A stretch of DNA of 64,000 bases from Denitratisoma sp. (GCA_032027165.1 JAVSMO010000001.1:315950-379949), one strand, 5' to 3'. Positions 19,718 through 29,089 are shown, counted from the stretch's first letter. A program made the numbers and translations. The notes: a model not told the origin generated them from the letters alone.

Positions 19718-19939
19718 ATGGCCGAGGAACGGGTGATCGACGGCAGGGGGCTGATGCCCCCGGAGCCGATGGAGCTGACCCTCACCGCCCTGGATACCCT
19801 CCCGGACGGGGAGGAGCTGCTCCTGCTGCTCTACTGCGAGCCGCAGCCGCTCTACGGCATCCTCAAGCAGAACGGCTACACGCATCGCTCGCAAACACGG
19901 CCCGACGGCACCGTAGAAGTCCACATCCGAAAAGCCTGA
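19718..19939 (+). CDS. DUF2249 domain protein
   Basis: A 73-residue TusA-like-fold protein. It has the DUF2249 pattern: DGRGLMPPEPM near the start, then LPDGEELLLLLYCEPQPLYGIL and a short sheet end with VHIRKA. The family is often next to or fused with hemerythrin domains in denitrifiers. It starts 11 bp after the hemerythrin gene and 9 bp before the next gene. Confidence 0.82.
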   Translation: MAEERVIDGRGLMPPEPMELTLTALDTLPDGEELLLLLYCEPQPLYGILKQNGYTHRSQTRPDGTVEVHIRKA

Positions 19940-19948
19940 GGGGCAGCC

Positions 19949-21259
19949 ATGCAACCCGGCCTCTCGTTCGAGCAGGCACCGCCGATCTCGGTGCCCTTCC
20001 GCTTCTTCCTCACTGCGCCGCTGTTCGGCATGGCGGCAGGACTGCTGCTGCTGTGGCAGGGGCCGTCTGCGCTTCTCTCGCGCTGGACATCGGTCGCCCT
20101 CGCGCTGACCCATCTGCTCGCCGTCGGCTTCATGCTGCAGGCGATGTGCGGCGCACTGCTGCAGATGCTGCCGGTCGCTGCGGGCGCCAACATCTGGCAG
20201 CCGCGCCGGGTGACGCAACTCACCCATGCCGGCCTGACCATCGGCACGCTGCTCCTGGTGGCCGGCTTCCTCGGCGAGAAGGCCCTGCTGTTCCAGATCG
20301 CCGTGCCGTTCATGACGGTGTCGCTGGGCGCCTTCGCGGTGATTGTCCTTGTGGCGCTGTTCCGCACGCCGGCGCAGGGACCGACCATCATTGCGCTGCG
20401 CATCGCCGTGTTCGGGCTGATCGTCACCATCGGCCTGGGGGCGACGCTGGCCTCCGCCTTCGGCTGGCAGCTGGCGCTGCCGCTGACGGAGATCACGCAT
20501 GTGCACGCGGCCTGGGGGCTGGGCGGCTGGAGCCTGCTGCTGGTGGCCGGCGTCGCCTACCTGGTGGTGCCGATGTTCCAGCTGACGCCCCCCTATCCGA
20601 CGTGGCTGGCGCGCAGCTTCTCGGTGACCCTGTTCTTCCTGCTGGCGGCCTGGTCGATCACCTGGCTGCCGCTGCAGCGGCCGGACGGCCTGCAGGTCGC
20701 GCTGGCCTGCGCCGCGGCGCTGCTGGCCGTGACCTTCGCCGTGGTGACGCTGCGCCTGCAGGGGCAGCGCCGGCGCAAGGTGACCGAGCCGACGCTGCTG
20801 TTCTGGCGCCTGGCGATGGCCTGCCTCATCGTCGCGGCCTTTGCCGTCATCCTGCAGCAGCTCAACCCGGGCTCGGAGGATCATGCCGGCACGCCCTTTT
20901 TGCTCGGCGTGCTGCTGATGGTGGGGGTGTTCATGCCGGTGATCAGCGGCATGCTCTACAAGATCATGCCCTTCCTCAACTGGCTGCATTTGCAGAAGAT
21001 CGGCAAGCCCGGCCTGGTGGTGCCGAACATGCGCCAGATGATCTCGGAGCCGCGCATGATGATGCAGTTCAGGCTGCATCTGGCGGCGCTGCTGCTGTTG
21101 CTGGGCGCGGTGCCGCTGCCGCTGCTGGTTTATCCCGGCGGCCTGGCGCTGATCGCCTCGTGCATCTGGCTGGAGTGGAACCTGATCGTGGCGACGCGCA
21201 ACTTCGCCCGCTTCAGCCGCGAACTGGAGGAGCGGCTGGCCCGGGAGCAGGCCGCCTGA
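19949..21259 (+). CDS. Multi-helix membrane protein, heme-copper oxidase subunit I-like
   Basis: A 436-residue protein with about 12 membrane helices. Histidines sit in helices in patterns such as LTHLLAVGFMLQAM and EITHVHAAWGLGGW, and a loop carries LTPPYPTWL. This resembles heme-copper oxidase or NorB-like folds, but a complete set of heme and copper ligands is not evident. It follows hemerythrin and DUF2249 genes closely and is convergent with dnr. A role in NO metabolism or signalling is plausible from context only; an NnrS-like permease is an alternative. Confidence 0.7.
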   Translation: MQPGLSFEQAPPISVPFRFFLTAPLFGMAAGLLLLWQGPSALLSRWTSVALALTHLLAVGFMLQAMCGALLQMLPVAAGANIWQPRRVTQLTHAGLTIGTLLLVAGFLGEKALLFQIAVPFMTVSLGAFAVIVLVALFRTPAQGPTIIALRIAVFGLIVTIGLGATLASAFGWQLALPLTEITHVHAAWGLGGWSLLLVAGVAYLVVPMFQLTPPYPTWLARSFSVTLFFLLAAWSITWLPLQRPDGLQVALACAAALLAVTFAVVTLRLQGQRRRKVTEPTLLFWRLAMACLIVAAFAVILQQLNPGSEDHAGTPFLLGVLLMVGVFMPVISGMLYKIMPFLNWLHLQKIGKPGLVVPNMRQMISEPRMMMQFRLHLAALLLLLGAVPLPLLVYPGGLALIASCIWLEWNLIVATRNFARFSRELEERLAREQAA

Positions 21260-21952
21260 TCAGGGCTCGTATTCGCGCAGCTTCTTCACGCCGTGCACGG
21301 TAACGTGCTTGCCATGCACGGAGATCAGCTTGGCGGCGGCGAGGTCGTGGAAGATGCGCGACAGGGTTTCCGGCGTGAGGTTGAGCCGCGAGGCGATGAC
21401 CTGCTTGCTGGTCGGCAGGTCGATCTCGACGTCGCTTATCTCGTCGTCGCCGTGGCCGCTGCGCTGCAGGAGGAAGCCGATGACGCGCTGGGTGCTGGAG
21501 CGCAGCGAGTAGGATTCGACGTCGCGGATCAGGCCGTGCAGGCGCAGGGCCAGGCCGGCCAGCATGCGGCGGGCGAAGGAGGCGTCGGTCTCGAGCATCT
21601 CGAAGACGGCCTGGCGGGCGATGTGCAGCAGCAGCGAGTCGGCGAGCGATTCGGCGAAGACGGGGTAGGGGCGGTCCATGAACATCACCGCCTCGCCGAA
21701 GCTTTGCTGCGGCCCGAGGATCTCGACCACCTTTTCGTTGCCGGCGGCCGAGGGGAAGGCGAGCTTCATCTGGCCGTAGACGATGGCGTAGAAGCCGCGC
21801 GGCTGGTCGCCCTTCTGAAACAGCATCTCGCCCTTGTGCAGGCGCTTTTCGCGCGTCTGTGCGGCAAGATGGTCGATCTGTTCCTGGCTGAGCTCCTGGA
21901 ACAGGGGGATTCTGCGGAGTATTTGTGCGATGTCGAGCTTGTCGTTGTGCAT
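21260..21952 (-). CDS. dnr: Crp/Fnr family regulator, DNR/NnrR-like
   Basis: A 230-residue CRP-fold regulator: an N-terminal cyclic-nucleotide-like beta-barrel, a long dimer helix, and a C-terminal winged helix with LPTSKQVIASRLNLTPETLSRIF. The ETLSR recognition helix fits FNR-type target sites. There is no N-terminal cysteine cluster, so it is not an oxygen-sensing FNR; DNR-type proteins sense NO through heme. It lies between NO-related membrane genes and is divergent from nnrS. Confidence 0.88.
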   Translation of the reverse strand: MHNDKLDIAQILRRIPLFQELSQEQIDHLAAQTREKRLHKGEMLFQKGDQPRGFYAIVYGQMKLAFPSAAGNEKVVEILGPQQSFGEAVMFMDRPYPVFAESLADSLLLHIARQAVFEMLETDASFARRMLAGLALRLHGLIRDVESYSLRSSTQRVIGFLLQRSGHGDDEISDVEIDLPTSKQVIASRLNLTPETLSRIFHDLAAAKLISVHGKHVTVHGVKKLREYEP

Positions 21953-22042
21953 TGAAAGACCCTTACCGGCTCTGACGGGGGCGCGGCGCGTGAAACATAC
22001 CACGGAAAGCCCGGCTCGGGCGAGCCGGCGGGGTTTTCTGCG

Positions 22043-23254
22043 ATGAACCTGTCCGGCGCTCCCGCCTTCTTTCATGCCCCGCACCGCGTGATGTTTCTGG
22101 CCGGCGCGACGCAGGGCCTGCTGGCCATGCTGTGGTGGGCCTTCGATCTTGCCGCCCGCCACGGACAGTTGTTCGTCGCGCCGGCCTGGCCGCTGCCGCC
22201 GTCCTGGATTCACGCGGCGCTGATGAGCTTCGGCTTTTTCCCCTTCTTCATCTTCGGCTTCGCCATGACCGCCGGGCCGCGCTGGCAGGCTGCGGCGCCG
22301 GTGTCCGAGAAGGCCTACCTTGCGGCCTTCGCCCTGATGAGCACGGGCTGGCTGGGCTTCCATGCGGCGCTGTGGCTGCCGTCGCTCCTGCTTCCCGCGC
22401 TGGGGCTGGTGCTGGCGGGCTGGTGCGCCGGACTGCCCGCGCTCTGGCGCGTCATGCGCACGCCGAGCAACGAACAGACCCACATCGTCGCCGTGGTGGG
22501 GGGACTGACTTTCGGCGCGCTGCTGCTGGCCGCCTTCCTCGGCTACGCCGCCGGCGGACCGGCCTGGATGGCGCAGCTCGCCGTGAAGGGCGGCGTTTGG
22601 TTCTTCCTGCTGCCGGTGTTTACGGCGCTGTGCCACCGCATGGTGCCGTTCTTCTCCAGCGCGGTGATCCCGAAGTACCGCGTCGTGCGGCCGCTGTGGG
22701 TGCTGCATCTCCTGCTGGCCTGCTATGCCGGCCATGGCGTGCTGGAAGTGGCCGGCCTGCCGCAATGGACCTGGCTGGCCGACCTGCCCGCGGCCCTGGC
22801 CGCTGGCTGGCTGAGCTTCGCCTGGCAGCTGCGCAGGTGCCTCGCGGTGCGGCTGCTCGCCGTGCTGCACGTCGCCTTTGCCTGGCTCGGGGCGAGCCTG
22901 GCGTTGCATGCCGCGAGCAGTCTGCTGCTGCTCTTCGGCGCCGGCTCGCTCGGCCTGGCGCCGCTGCATGCGCTGACGCTCGGCTTCTTCGCCTCGGCCG
23001 TGATCGGCATGGTAACGCGCGTGACGCTCGGGCATTCGGGCCGGCCGCTGAATGCCGACACGGCCGTCTGGGCGATCTTCTGGGTCATGCAGGGCGTGGC
23101 GGTGCTGCGCATGCTGGCGGAGTTTGTGCCCCTGACGGGCGCGGCGAATCTCTTCCTGCTCGCGGCCCTCGGCTGGCTGGCGGCGTTCGGCATCTGGTAC
23201 GCGAAGTTCGCGTCGATCTACCTGAAGCCGCGCCCCGACGGCCGGCCGGGTTAA
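22043..23254 (+). CDS. nnrS: NnrS family heme/copper membrane protein
   Basis: A 403-residue protein with about 12 helices and the NnrS pattern: FFHAPHRVMFLAGA near the start, WIHAALMSFGFFPFFIFGF, and an RVTLGHSGR loop near the end. NnrS protects against nitrosative stress and is typically controlled by NnrR/DNR, whose gene is divergent just upstream. Its coding sequence contains a perfect 24-bp motif copy encoding A-V-V-G-G-L-T-F. Confidence 0.9.
   Translation: MNLSGAPAFFHAPHRVMFLAGATQGLLAMLWWAFDLAARHGQLFVAPAWPLPPSWIHAALMSFGFFPFFIFGFAMTAGPRWQAAAPVSEKAYLAAFALMSTGWLGFHAALWLPSLLLPALGLVLAGWCAGLPALWRVMRTPSNEQTHIVAVVGGLTFGALLLAAFLGYAAGGPAWMAQLAVKGGVWFFLLPVFTALCHRMVPFFSSAVIPKYRVVRPLWVLHLLLACYAGHGVLEVAGLPQWTWLADLPAALAAGWLSFAWQLRRCLAVRLLAVLHVAFAWLGASLALHAASSLLLLFGAGSLGLAPLHALTLGFFASAVIGMVTRVTLGHSGRPLNADTAVWAIFWVMQGVAVLRMLAEFVPLTGAANLFLLAALGWLAAFGIWYAKFASIYLKPRPDGRPG
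22489..22512 (-). repeat. 24-bp bipartite motif, copy 2 (in nnrS)
   Basis: Minus strand AAAGTCAGTC-N8-ACGGCG, all 16 fixed positions matched. Coding strand encodes A-V-V-G-G-L-T-F. Confidence 0.85.
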
Positions 23255-23264
23255 CATCGGCGCC

Positions 23265-23657
23265 ATGACGACCTACCTGCTCCTCAAGCATCTCCACGTC
23301 ACCTTCGTGGTGATCTCCGTCACGGGTTTCTTCCTTCGCGGCGTCTGGATGCTGACGGATTCGCCGATGCTCAACCGGCTCTGGGTGCGGGTGGTGCCGC
23401 ACGCGAACGACACCCTGCTGCTGGCGGCCGCCATCGGCCTGTCGATCGTGCTGCAGCAATATCCCTTCGTGCACGGCTGGGTGACGGCCAAGGTGCTGGG
23501 CCTGCTGGCCTACATCGGCTTCGGCATGTTCGCCCTGCGGCGCGGCCGCAGCAAGTCGGTGCGCGCGGGCTTCTGGCTGGCCTCGCTGGCCAGCTTCGCC
23601 TACATCGTCACGGTGGCCCTGACCAAGGACCCGTGCGGATTCCTGGCCTGGCTGTAG
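23265..23657 (+). CDS. SirB2-like membrane protein
   Basis: A 130-residue protein with four predicted helices. It starts LLLKHLHVTFVVISVTGFFLRG and has PMLNRLWVRVVPHANDTLLL, the SirB family pattern. The biochemical role of SirB2 is unknown. It starts 10 bp after nnrS and is convergent with fnr. Confidence 0.85.
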   Translation: MTTYLLLKHLHVTFVVISVTGFFLRGVWMLTDSPMLNRLWVRVVPHANDTLLLAAAIGLSIVLQQYPFVHGWVTAKVLGLLAYIGFGMFALRRGRSKSVRAGFWLASLASFAYIVTVALTKDPCGFLAWL

Positions 23658-23661
23658 CCGC

Positions 23662-24447
23662 TCAGCGCGGCTGGTGGTTGAGCAGCTTGCGCAGGCCGTC
23701 GCCGTCGAGGATGCGGATGTGCTTCTGCTGCACGGCGATGAAGCCTTCCTCCTGGAAGCGGGAGAAGGCGCGGCTCACCGTCTCCAGCTTGAGGCCGAGG
23801 TAGCTGCCGATTTCCTCGCGCGTCATGCGCAGGTGGAATTCCGCCGCCGAGTAGCCGCGCGAGGTGAAGCGCTGCGACATGTTGAGCAGGAAGGCGGCCA
23901 GCCGCTCCTCGGCGCGCATGGTGCCGAGCAGCATCATCAGGCCCTGGTCGCGCACCAGCTCGCGGCTCATCACCTTGTGGAAGTTGTGCTGCAGCGCCTG
24001 GATCTCGCGCGAGAGCATTTCCAGCTGGGCGAAGGGAATGACGCAGACCTCGCTGTCCTCGAGTGCCACGGCATTGCAGGTGTGCACTTCGGTGCCGATG
24101 CCGTCCATGCCGAGGATTTCCCCGGCCATTTGGAAGCCGGTGACCTGGTCGCGGCCATCCTCGAGCAGGACGTCGGTCTTGAAGAAGCCGGTGCGCACGG
24201 CATAGATCGCCTCGAAGGAGTCGCCGGCGCGATAGAGGTTCTGCTGGCGTTTCAGCTTGCGGCGGGCGCCGACCAGGCTGTCCAGCTTGGCCAGCTCCTC
24301 CTTGCTGAGGCCCTCGGACAGGCACAGCTCATGCAGACTGCATTGGGAACAGGCGGCCTTGATCGTGACAAGGCTGATGGGAACGGCGGATTTGTTGGGC
24401 AATTCCGTCTCGCTTTCTCTCTCTGTTGGTTGGTCGCTTTGATCCAT
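23662..24447 (-). CDS. fnr: FNR-type oxygen-sensing transcription regulator
   Basis: A 261-residue FNR/ANR protein. Cysteines 33, 36, 42 and 135 correspond with constant offset to the four [4Fe-4S] ligands of E. coli FNR, so it should sense oxygen. The recognition helix has ETVSR, giving TTGAT-N4-ATCAA specificity. The start at 24447 (MDQSDQPTER) lies inside an FNR palindrome, which suggests autoregulation. The region of codons 7-10 is complementary to the putative sRNA at 7651-7728. Divergent from hemN. Confidence 0.94.
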   Translation of the reverse strand: MDQSDQPTERESETELPNKSAVPISLVTIKAACSQCSLHELCLSEGLSKEELAKLDSLVGARRKLKRQQNLYRAGDSFEAIYAVRTGFFKTDVLLEDGRDQVTGFQMAGEILGMDGIGTEVHTCNAVALEDSEVCVIPFAQLEMLSREIQALQHNFHKVMSRELVRDQGLMMLLGTMRAEERLAAFLLNMSQRFTSRGYSAAEFHLRMTREEIGSYLGLKLETVSRAFSRFQEEGFIAVQQKHIRILDGDGLRKLLNHQPR

Positions 24448-24452
24448 GTCAA
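24439..24452. promoter_or_regulatory. FNR site between fnr and hemN
   Basis: TTGATCCATGTCAA is a perfect FNR-class palindrome. It overlaps the fnr start codon. At -41.5 it predicts a hemN start near 24487 with a weak CATCTT -10 at 24475-24480, so it likely activates hemN and may repress fnr. Confidence 0.8.
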
Positions 24453-24527
24453 TACGATAAACGGGTCGATGCGGCATCTTTCCCCAACATCCCGCAGCAG
24501 GGCTGCAGTACCGATTTACCGCATTAC

Positions 24528-25922
24528 ATGAACGCGACTTTTCAGGATCTGATTTTCGACCCGCAGCTGATCCGCCGGTTCGATGTGAACGGACCCCGTT
24601 ACACATCCTACCCGACGGCCGACCGCTTCGTCGAAGCCTTCGATGCCGACGCCTACCGGCTTTGGTTGGGCAAACGCACGGTCGGCGGCATCAGCAGGCC
24701 GCTTTCATTATACGTGCACATCCCCTTCTGCAACACCATCTGCTACTACTGCGCCTGCAACAAGATCATCACCAAGGACCATGGCCGCTCGGCCAAGTAC
24801 CTGAAATACCTTGATAAAGAAATATCCCTGCAGTCGGGTTACCTGGAAGGCAGCCACGATGTCGTGCAGCTGCACTGGGGCGGCGGCACGCCGACTTTCC
24901 TCTCGCACGAGGAAATGCGCCAGCTGATGGGCTCGATCCGCCAGCACTTCCGCCTGCTGCCCAACGGCGAATATTCCATCGAGGTCGATCCGCGCAAGGT
25001 CGACGAAGCGACCGTGGCCCTGCTCGGCGAACTGGGTTTCAACCGCATGAGCCTGGGCGTGCAGGACTTCGACCTGGCGGTGCAGGAGGCGGTCAATCGC
25101 GTGCAGACCATCGAGGAGACGGAAACCGTGCTGCGCGCCGCGCGCGCCAACGGCTTCAAGTCGATCTCGGTCGACCTCATCTACGGCCTGCCCAAGCAGA
25201 ACGTCATCAGCTTCAACCGTACGCTGGAAGAGGTCATCCGCCTCTCGCCGGATCGCCTGTCGATCTACAACTACGCCCACCTGCCGAGCCTGTTCAAGCC
25301 GCAGCGGCGCATTGCCGAGGGCGAGCTGCCTTCGGCCGACGCCAAGCTGCAGATCCTCCAGCTCGCCATCCGCCGGCTCACCGAGGCGGGCTATGTCTAC
25401 ATCGGCATGGACCACTTCGCCAAGCCGGACGACGAGCTTTCCGTGGCCCAGCGCCAGGGCCGGCTGCATCGCAACTTCCAGGGTTATTCGACGCACGCCG
25501 AGTGCGACATGATGTCCTTCGGCATCTCCTCGATCAGCATGGTCGGCCCCAGCTACTGCCAGAACGTCAAGACGCTCGACGAATACTACGACCGCCTCGA
25601 CAACGGCGTGCTGCCGGTCTATCGCGGCATCGAGCTGACGCCGGACGACCTGCTGCGCCGCTCCATCATCCAGGCCCTGATGTGCCACTTCGAGGTGTCG
25701 ATCGAGGCGCTCGAAGTGGCCCACCTGATCGACTTCAAGCGCTACTTTGCCGACGAGATCGCCGACCTGCGCGAGATGGAGAAGGGCGGCCTGCTCAAGC
25801 TCGACGACAAGTGGATCAGCGTGCAGCCGCGCGGCCGCATGCTGGTGCGCGCCATTGCCATGGTGTTCGACCGCTACCTGCGCGCCGACCGCGAGCGGGC
25901 CCGCTACTCGAAAGTGATCTAA
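24528..25922 (+). CDS. hemN: Oxygen-independent coproporphyrinogen III oxidase
   Basis: A 464-residue radical SAM enzyme of anaerobic heme synthesis that decarboxylates coproporphyrinogen III to protoporphyrinogen IX. VHIPFCNTICYYCACNK holds the CxxxCxxC cluster motif, followed by GGGTPTFL and the HemN-specific MDHFAKPDDEL and YSTHAECDM segments. ATG 24528 gives the usual HemN start; the frame is open further upstream but would run through the FNR site. FNR-controlled, supporting heme supply for cbb3 and denitrification enzymes. Confidence 0.95.
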   Translation: MNATFQDLIFDPQLIRRFDVNGPRYTSYPTADRFVEAFDADAYRLWLGKRTVGGISRPLSLYVHIPFCNTICYYCACNKIITKDHGRSAKYLKYLDKEISLQSGYLEGSHDVVQLHWGGGTPTFLSHEEMRQLMGSIRQHFRLLPNGEYSIEVDPRKVDEATVALLGELGFNRMSLGVQDFDLAVQEAVNRVQTIEETETVLRAARANGFKSISVDLIYGLPKQNVISFNRTLEEVIRLSPDRLSIYNYAHLPSLFKPQRRIAEGELPSADAKLQILQLAIRRLTEAGYVYIGMDHFAKPDDELSVAQRQGRLHRNFQGYSTHAECDMMSFGISSISMVGPSYCQNVKTLDEYYDRLDNGVLPVYRGIELTPDDLLRRSIIQALMCHFEVSIEALEVAHLIDFKRYFADEIADLREMEKGGLLKLDDKWISVQPRGRMLVRAIAMVFDRYLRADRERARYSKVI

Positions 25923-25923
25923 A

Positions 25924-25956
25924 CCGCGGATCGACGCGGAGGCCGTGTCGATCCGC
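25924..25956 (+). terminator. Strong hairpin after hemN
   Basis: CGCGGATCGACGCGG and CCGTGTCGATCCGCG form a 15-bp stem with one G-U pair and a 3-nt loop, directly after the hemN stop. There is no T run, so it may be a Rho-independent-like terminator or 3'-end stabiliser. Confidence 0.5.
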
Positions 25957-25975
25957 GTGACCAGCGGTACCCCTC

Positions 25976-26680
25976 ATGCCCGATACCGGCTACATCGCCG
26001 TCTTCCTCGTCGGTCTGCTCGGCGGCACGCATTGCATGGCCATGTGCGGCGGCATCGTCGGCGCCCTGACTGTCGGCACCCCGGCCGGCCGGCCGCAGTG
26101 GCCGCTGCACCTCGCCTACAACCTCGGCCGCATTTCCAGCTACGCGCTGGCCGGCGCCGTGCTCGGCGCCATCGGCAGTGCCGGCCTGCTGCTCAACGAT
26201 GCGCTGCCGGTGCAGATGACCCTCTACGTGCTCGCCAACCTGATGCTTATCGCACTTGGCCTGTATCTGATCGGCGTGCCGCAGGGACTGACTTTCCTTG
26301 AGCGCGGCGGGCAGAAAGCGTGGGCGCGCATCCAGCCGCTGACGCGCCGCTTCCTGCCGGCGACCTCGGTATCGCGCGCGCTGCCGCTGGGCATGCTGTG
26401 GGGGTTCCTGCCTTGCGGCATGGTCTATTCGGTGCTCGCCACGGCGCTGCTTACCGGCAGCGCCCTGCGCGGGGCGGGGCTGATGCTGGCCTTCGGCCTC
26501 GGCACCCTGCCCAACCTGCTGCTGGCAGGGTTTCTCCTGCGGCGCTTCCGCGACGTCGTGCAGGGCCGCCCCGTGCGCCTCGCTTCCGGCCTTCTGGTGC
26601 TCGGCTTCGGCGTGTGGGGCCTGTTCAACGCCACCTCGCTCGGCGGCCGGCTCTGGCAGGGAATTGTCTGCGCCGTATAG
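25976..26680 (+). CDS. SafE/TauE-like membrane protein of the cytochrome-oxidase assembly type
   Basis: A 234-residue protein with about six helices. It starts with the GLLGGTHCMAMCGGI motif and has WGFLPCGMVYSVL in the middle. This is the TauE/SafE-like subfamily usually found with cbb3 oxidase or copper-ATPase genes, where the Cys/Met motifs suggest metal handling rather than sulfite export. It lies 12 bp before copA, which supports a copper role. A 24-bp motif copy encodes G-V-P-Q-G-L-T-F. Confidence 0.8.
   Translation: MPDTGYIAVFLVGLLGGTHCMAMCGGIVGALTVGTPAGRPQWPLHLAYNLGRISSYALAGAVLGAIGSAGLLLNDALPVQMTLYVLANLMLIALGLYLIGVPQGLTFLERGGQKAWARIQPLTRRFLPATSVSRALPLGMLWGFLPCGMVYSVLATALLTGSALRGAGLMLAFGLGTLPNLLLAGFLLRRFRDVVQGRPVRLASGLLVLGFGVWGLFNATSLGGRLWQGIVCAV
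26272..26295 (-). repeat. 24-bp bipartite motif, copy 3 (in SafE-like gene)
   Basis: Minus strand AAAGTCAGTC-N8-ACGcCG (one mismatch). Coding strand encodes G-V-P-Q-G-L-T-F. Confidence 0.82.
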
Positions 26681-26692
26681 AATCGAACGTTC

Positions 26693-29089
26693 ATGAACGC
26701 GCCAGTCCTTCGTTCCGCCGTTGATCTGCCCATCGAGGGCATGACCTGCGCCGCCTGCGCGGCGCGCATCGAGAAGCAGCTGAACAAGCTGCCCGGCGTC
26801 TCGGCGGCCGTGAACTTCGCCAGCGAGCGCGCCCACGTCGAGTTCGACGCCGGCGCGGTGAGTCCGCCGCAACTCGTCGAGACCATCGAGAAGGCCGGCT
26901 TCAAGGTGCCGCCGCAGTCGCTCGACCTGGCGCTCTCCGGCATGACCTGCGCCGCCTGCGCCACGCGCATCGAGACGGTGCTGAACAAGCTGCCCGGCGT
27001 CGAGGCCAACGTCAATTTCGCCAGCGAGAAGGCCAGCATCCGCTTCGTGCCGGGGCAGGCCGACGCGGCGGCGCTCATCGCCGCCGTCCGTCGCGCCGGC
27101 TACGACGCGCGCGAATCCGGCCTCGACACGCGCGCCGCCGAGAAGGAACGCAAGGCCGCCGCCTACCGTGCCGAGCTGAAGCGCTTCTGGATCTCCGTCG
27201 TGCTCACCCTGCCGCTGGTGGCGCAGATGGGCGCGATGTTCTCCGGCGAACATGAAGACCTGCTGCCGCGCTGGCTGCAGCTCGCGCTCGCCACGCCGGT
27301 GCAGTTCTGGATCGGCTGGCGCTTCTACGTCGGCGCCTTCAATGCCCTGCGCGGCGGCGCCGGCAACATGGACGTTCTGGTGGCGCTCGGCACCTCGATG
27401 GCCTGGGCCTTCAGCGCCGTGGTGACGGTGCTCGACCTGCACCATCATCACGTCTATTTCGAGGCCTCCGCCGCCGTCATCACCCTGGTGCTGATGGGGA
27501 AACTGCTGGAGGCGCGCGCCAAGGCCAAGACCTCCGCTGCCATCGAGGCGCTGATCCGCCTGCAGCCGCAGACGGCGCGCGTGCTGCGCGACGGCGAGCT
27601 GGTCGAGGTGCCGGTGGCGAGCCTGAATCCAGGCGACGTCTTCGTTGTGCGGCCGGGCGAGAGCGTGCCGGTCGACGGCGAGGTGGCGGAGGGCGCCTCC
27701 AGCGTGAATGAAGCCATGCTCACCGGCGAGAGCCTGCCGGTGGCGAAGAACCCCGGCGACAAGGTGTTCGCCGCCACGGTGAACGGCGAGGGCCTGATCC
27801 GCTGCCGCGCCACCGGCGTCGGCAGCCACACCCTGCTCGCCGGCATCATCCGCATGGTCGAGCAGGCGCAGGGCTCGAAGGCGCCGGTGCAGCGCCTGGC
27901 CGACCGCATCTCGGCGGTCTTCGTGCCGGTGGTGACGGCCATCGCGCTGGTCGCCTTCGCCGGCTGGTGGCTGTTCACGGGCGACTTCACCCACGCCTTG
28001 GTCAACGCTGTCGCCGTGCTGGTGATCGCCTGCCCCTGTGCGCTCGGCCTGGCGACGCCGACGGCGATCATGGTCGGCACCGGACGCGGCGCCGCGGCGG
28101 GGATACTCGTCAAGAACGCCGAGGCGCTGGAACTGGCGAAGAACGTCGAGGTGCTGGCGGTGGACAAGACCGGCACGCTGACGGAGGGCAAGCCGGAAGT
28201 GACGGATGTCGTGCCGGCCGACGGCATCGCGCAAGCTGAACTGCTGCGCGTCGCCGCCAGCCTGGAGCAGGGCGCCACGCACCCGCTTGCCGAAGCCATC
28301 GTCGCGCGGGCACGCGGGCAGGGCCTGGCGCTGGCGCAGCCGGGCGAGCTGCGTGCCGTGCCGGGCAAGGGCCTGGCGGCGGCACTCGACGGCGAGGAAT
28401 ATGTGCTCGGCTCGCCGGCCTTCCTTGCCGAGCGCGGCGTGGCGGTGCCGGAAGCGCTGCTGGCGCCGTTGGCGAATGGCGGCAGGAGCGTCGTCGCCGT
28501 GTCGCGCGGACTGACTTTTCTCGGCCTCATCGGCGTCGCCGACCGCCTGCGGCCGACTTCGCGCGCGGCGGTGGCGCGGCTGCAGGCGCAGGGCGTCGAA
28601 GTGGTCATGCTCACCGGCGACAACGCTGCCACGGCGGCGGCCATCGCGCGCGAGGCCGGCATCGAACGCTACGAGGCCGGGGTGCTGCCGCAGGACAAGG
28701 CGGCGGCGGTAGCGAAGCTCAAGGCCGGCGGCAAACGCGTCGGCATGGTCGGCGACGGCATCAACGATGCGCCGGCGCTGGCCGCGGCGGACGTCTCCTT
28801 CGCCATCGGCGGCGGCTCGGACGTGGCGCTGGAGGCGGCCGACGTGACGCTGATGAGGAGCGACCTGCTCTCGGCGGCCGACGCCATCGACCTGTCGCGC
28901 GCCACCTTGTCGAAGATACGCCAGAACCTGTTCTTCGCCTTCATCTACAATGTGCTCGGCATCCCGCTTGCGGCCATGGGCATGCTCAACCCGGTCATCG
29001 CCGGTGCGGCGATGGCGCTGAGTTCCGTATCGGTGGTGAGCAATTCCCTGCTGCTGCGGCGCTGGAAACCCCATCGGAGAGACGAATGA
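26693..29089 (+). CDS. copA: CopA-type Cu(I)-exporting P-type ATPase
   Basis: A 798-residue P1B-type ATPase with two N-terminal heavy-metal domains ([12 protein letters not shown] and [12 protein letters not shown]), the transmembrane CPC motif near residues 447-449, DKTGTLTEG from Asp 491, and [11 protein letters not shown]. It exports Cu(I) from the cytoplasm. It differs from ccoI in this window, which has one such domain and a CcoI-type N-terminus. It overlaps the next gene by 4 bp. A perfect 24-bp motif copy encodes A-V-S-R-G-L-T-F. Confidence 0.94.
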   Translation: MNAPVLRSAVDLPIEGMTCAACAARIEKQLNKLPGVSAAVNFASERAHVEFDAGAVSPPQLVETIEKAGFKVPPQSLDLALSGMTCAACATRIETVLNKLPGVEANVNFASEKASIRFVPGQADAAALIAAVRRAGYDARESGLDTRAAEKERKAAAYRAELKRFWISVVLTLPLVAQMGAMFSGEHEDLLPRWLQLALATPVQFWIGWRFYVGAFNALRGGAGNMDVLVALGTSMAWAFSAVVTVLDLHHHHVYFEASAAVITLVLMGKLLEARAKAKTSAAIEALIRLQPQTARVLRDGELVEVPVASLNPGDVFVVRPGESVPVDGEVAEGASSVNEAMLTGESLPVAKNPGDKVFAATVNGEGLIRCRATGVGSHTLLAGIIRMVEQAQGSKAPVQRLADRISAVFVPVVTAIALVAFAGWWLFTGDFTHALVNAVAVLVIACPCALGLATPTAIMVGTGRGAAAGILVKNAEALELAKNVEVLAVDKTGTLTEGKPEVTDVVPADGIAQAELLRVAASLEQGATHPLAEAIVARARGQGLALAQPGELRAVPGKGLAAALDGEEYVLGSPAFLAERGVAVPEALLAPLANGGRSVVAVSRGLTFLGLIGVADRLRPTSRAAVARLQAQGVEVVMLTGDNAATAAAIAREAGIERYEAGVLPQDKAAAVAKLKAGGKRVGMVGDGINDAPALAAADVSFAIGGGSDVALEAADVTLMRSDLLSAADAIDLSRATLSKIRQNLFFAFIYNVLGIPLAAMGMLNPVIAGAAMALSSVSVVSNSLLLRRWKPHRRDE
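28495..28518 (-). repeat. 24-bp bipartite motif, copy 4 (in copA)
   Basis: Minus strand AAAGTCAGTC-N8-ACGGCG, all fixed positions matched. Coding strand encodes A-V-S-R-G-L-T-F. Confidence 0.85.

Noticed and set aside
21953..23266. Extension of dnr upstream as a 668-residue fusion protein
   Set aside because: The added part is the antisense of nnrS; the DNR-like protein clearly begins at 21952.
25919..29074. A very long open frame (over 1000 codons) opposite copA and neighbouring genes
   Set aside because: It is antisense to clear genes, has His/Arg/Gly-rich composition typical of GC-rich shadow frames, and no domain.
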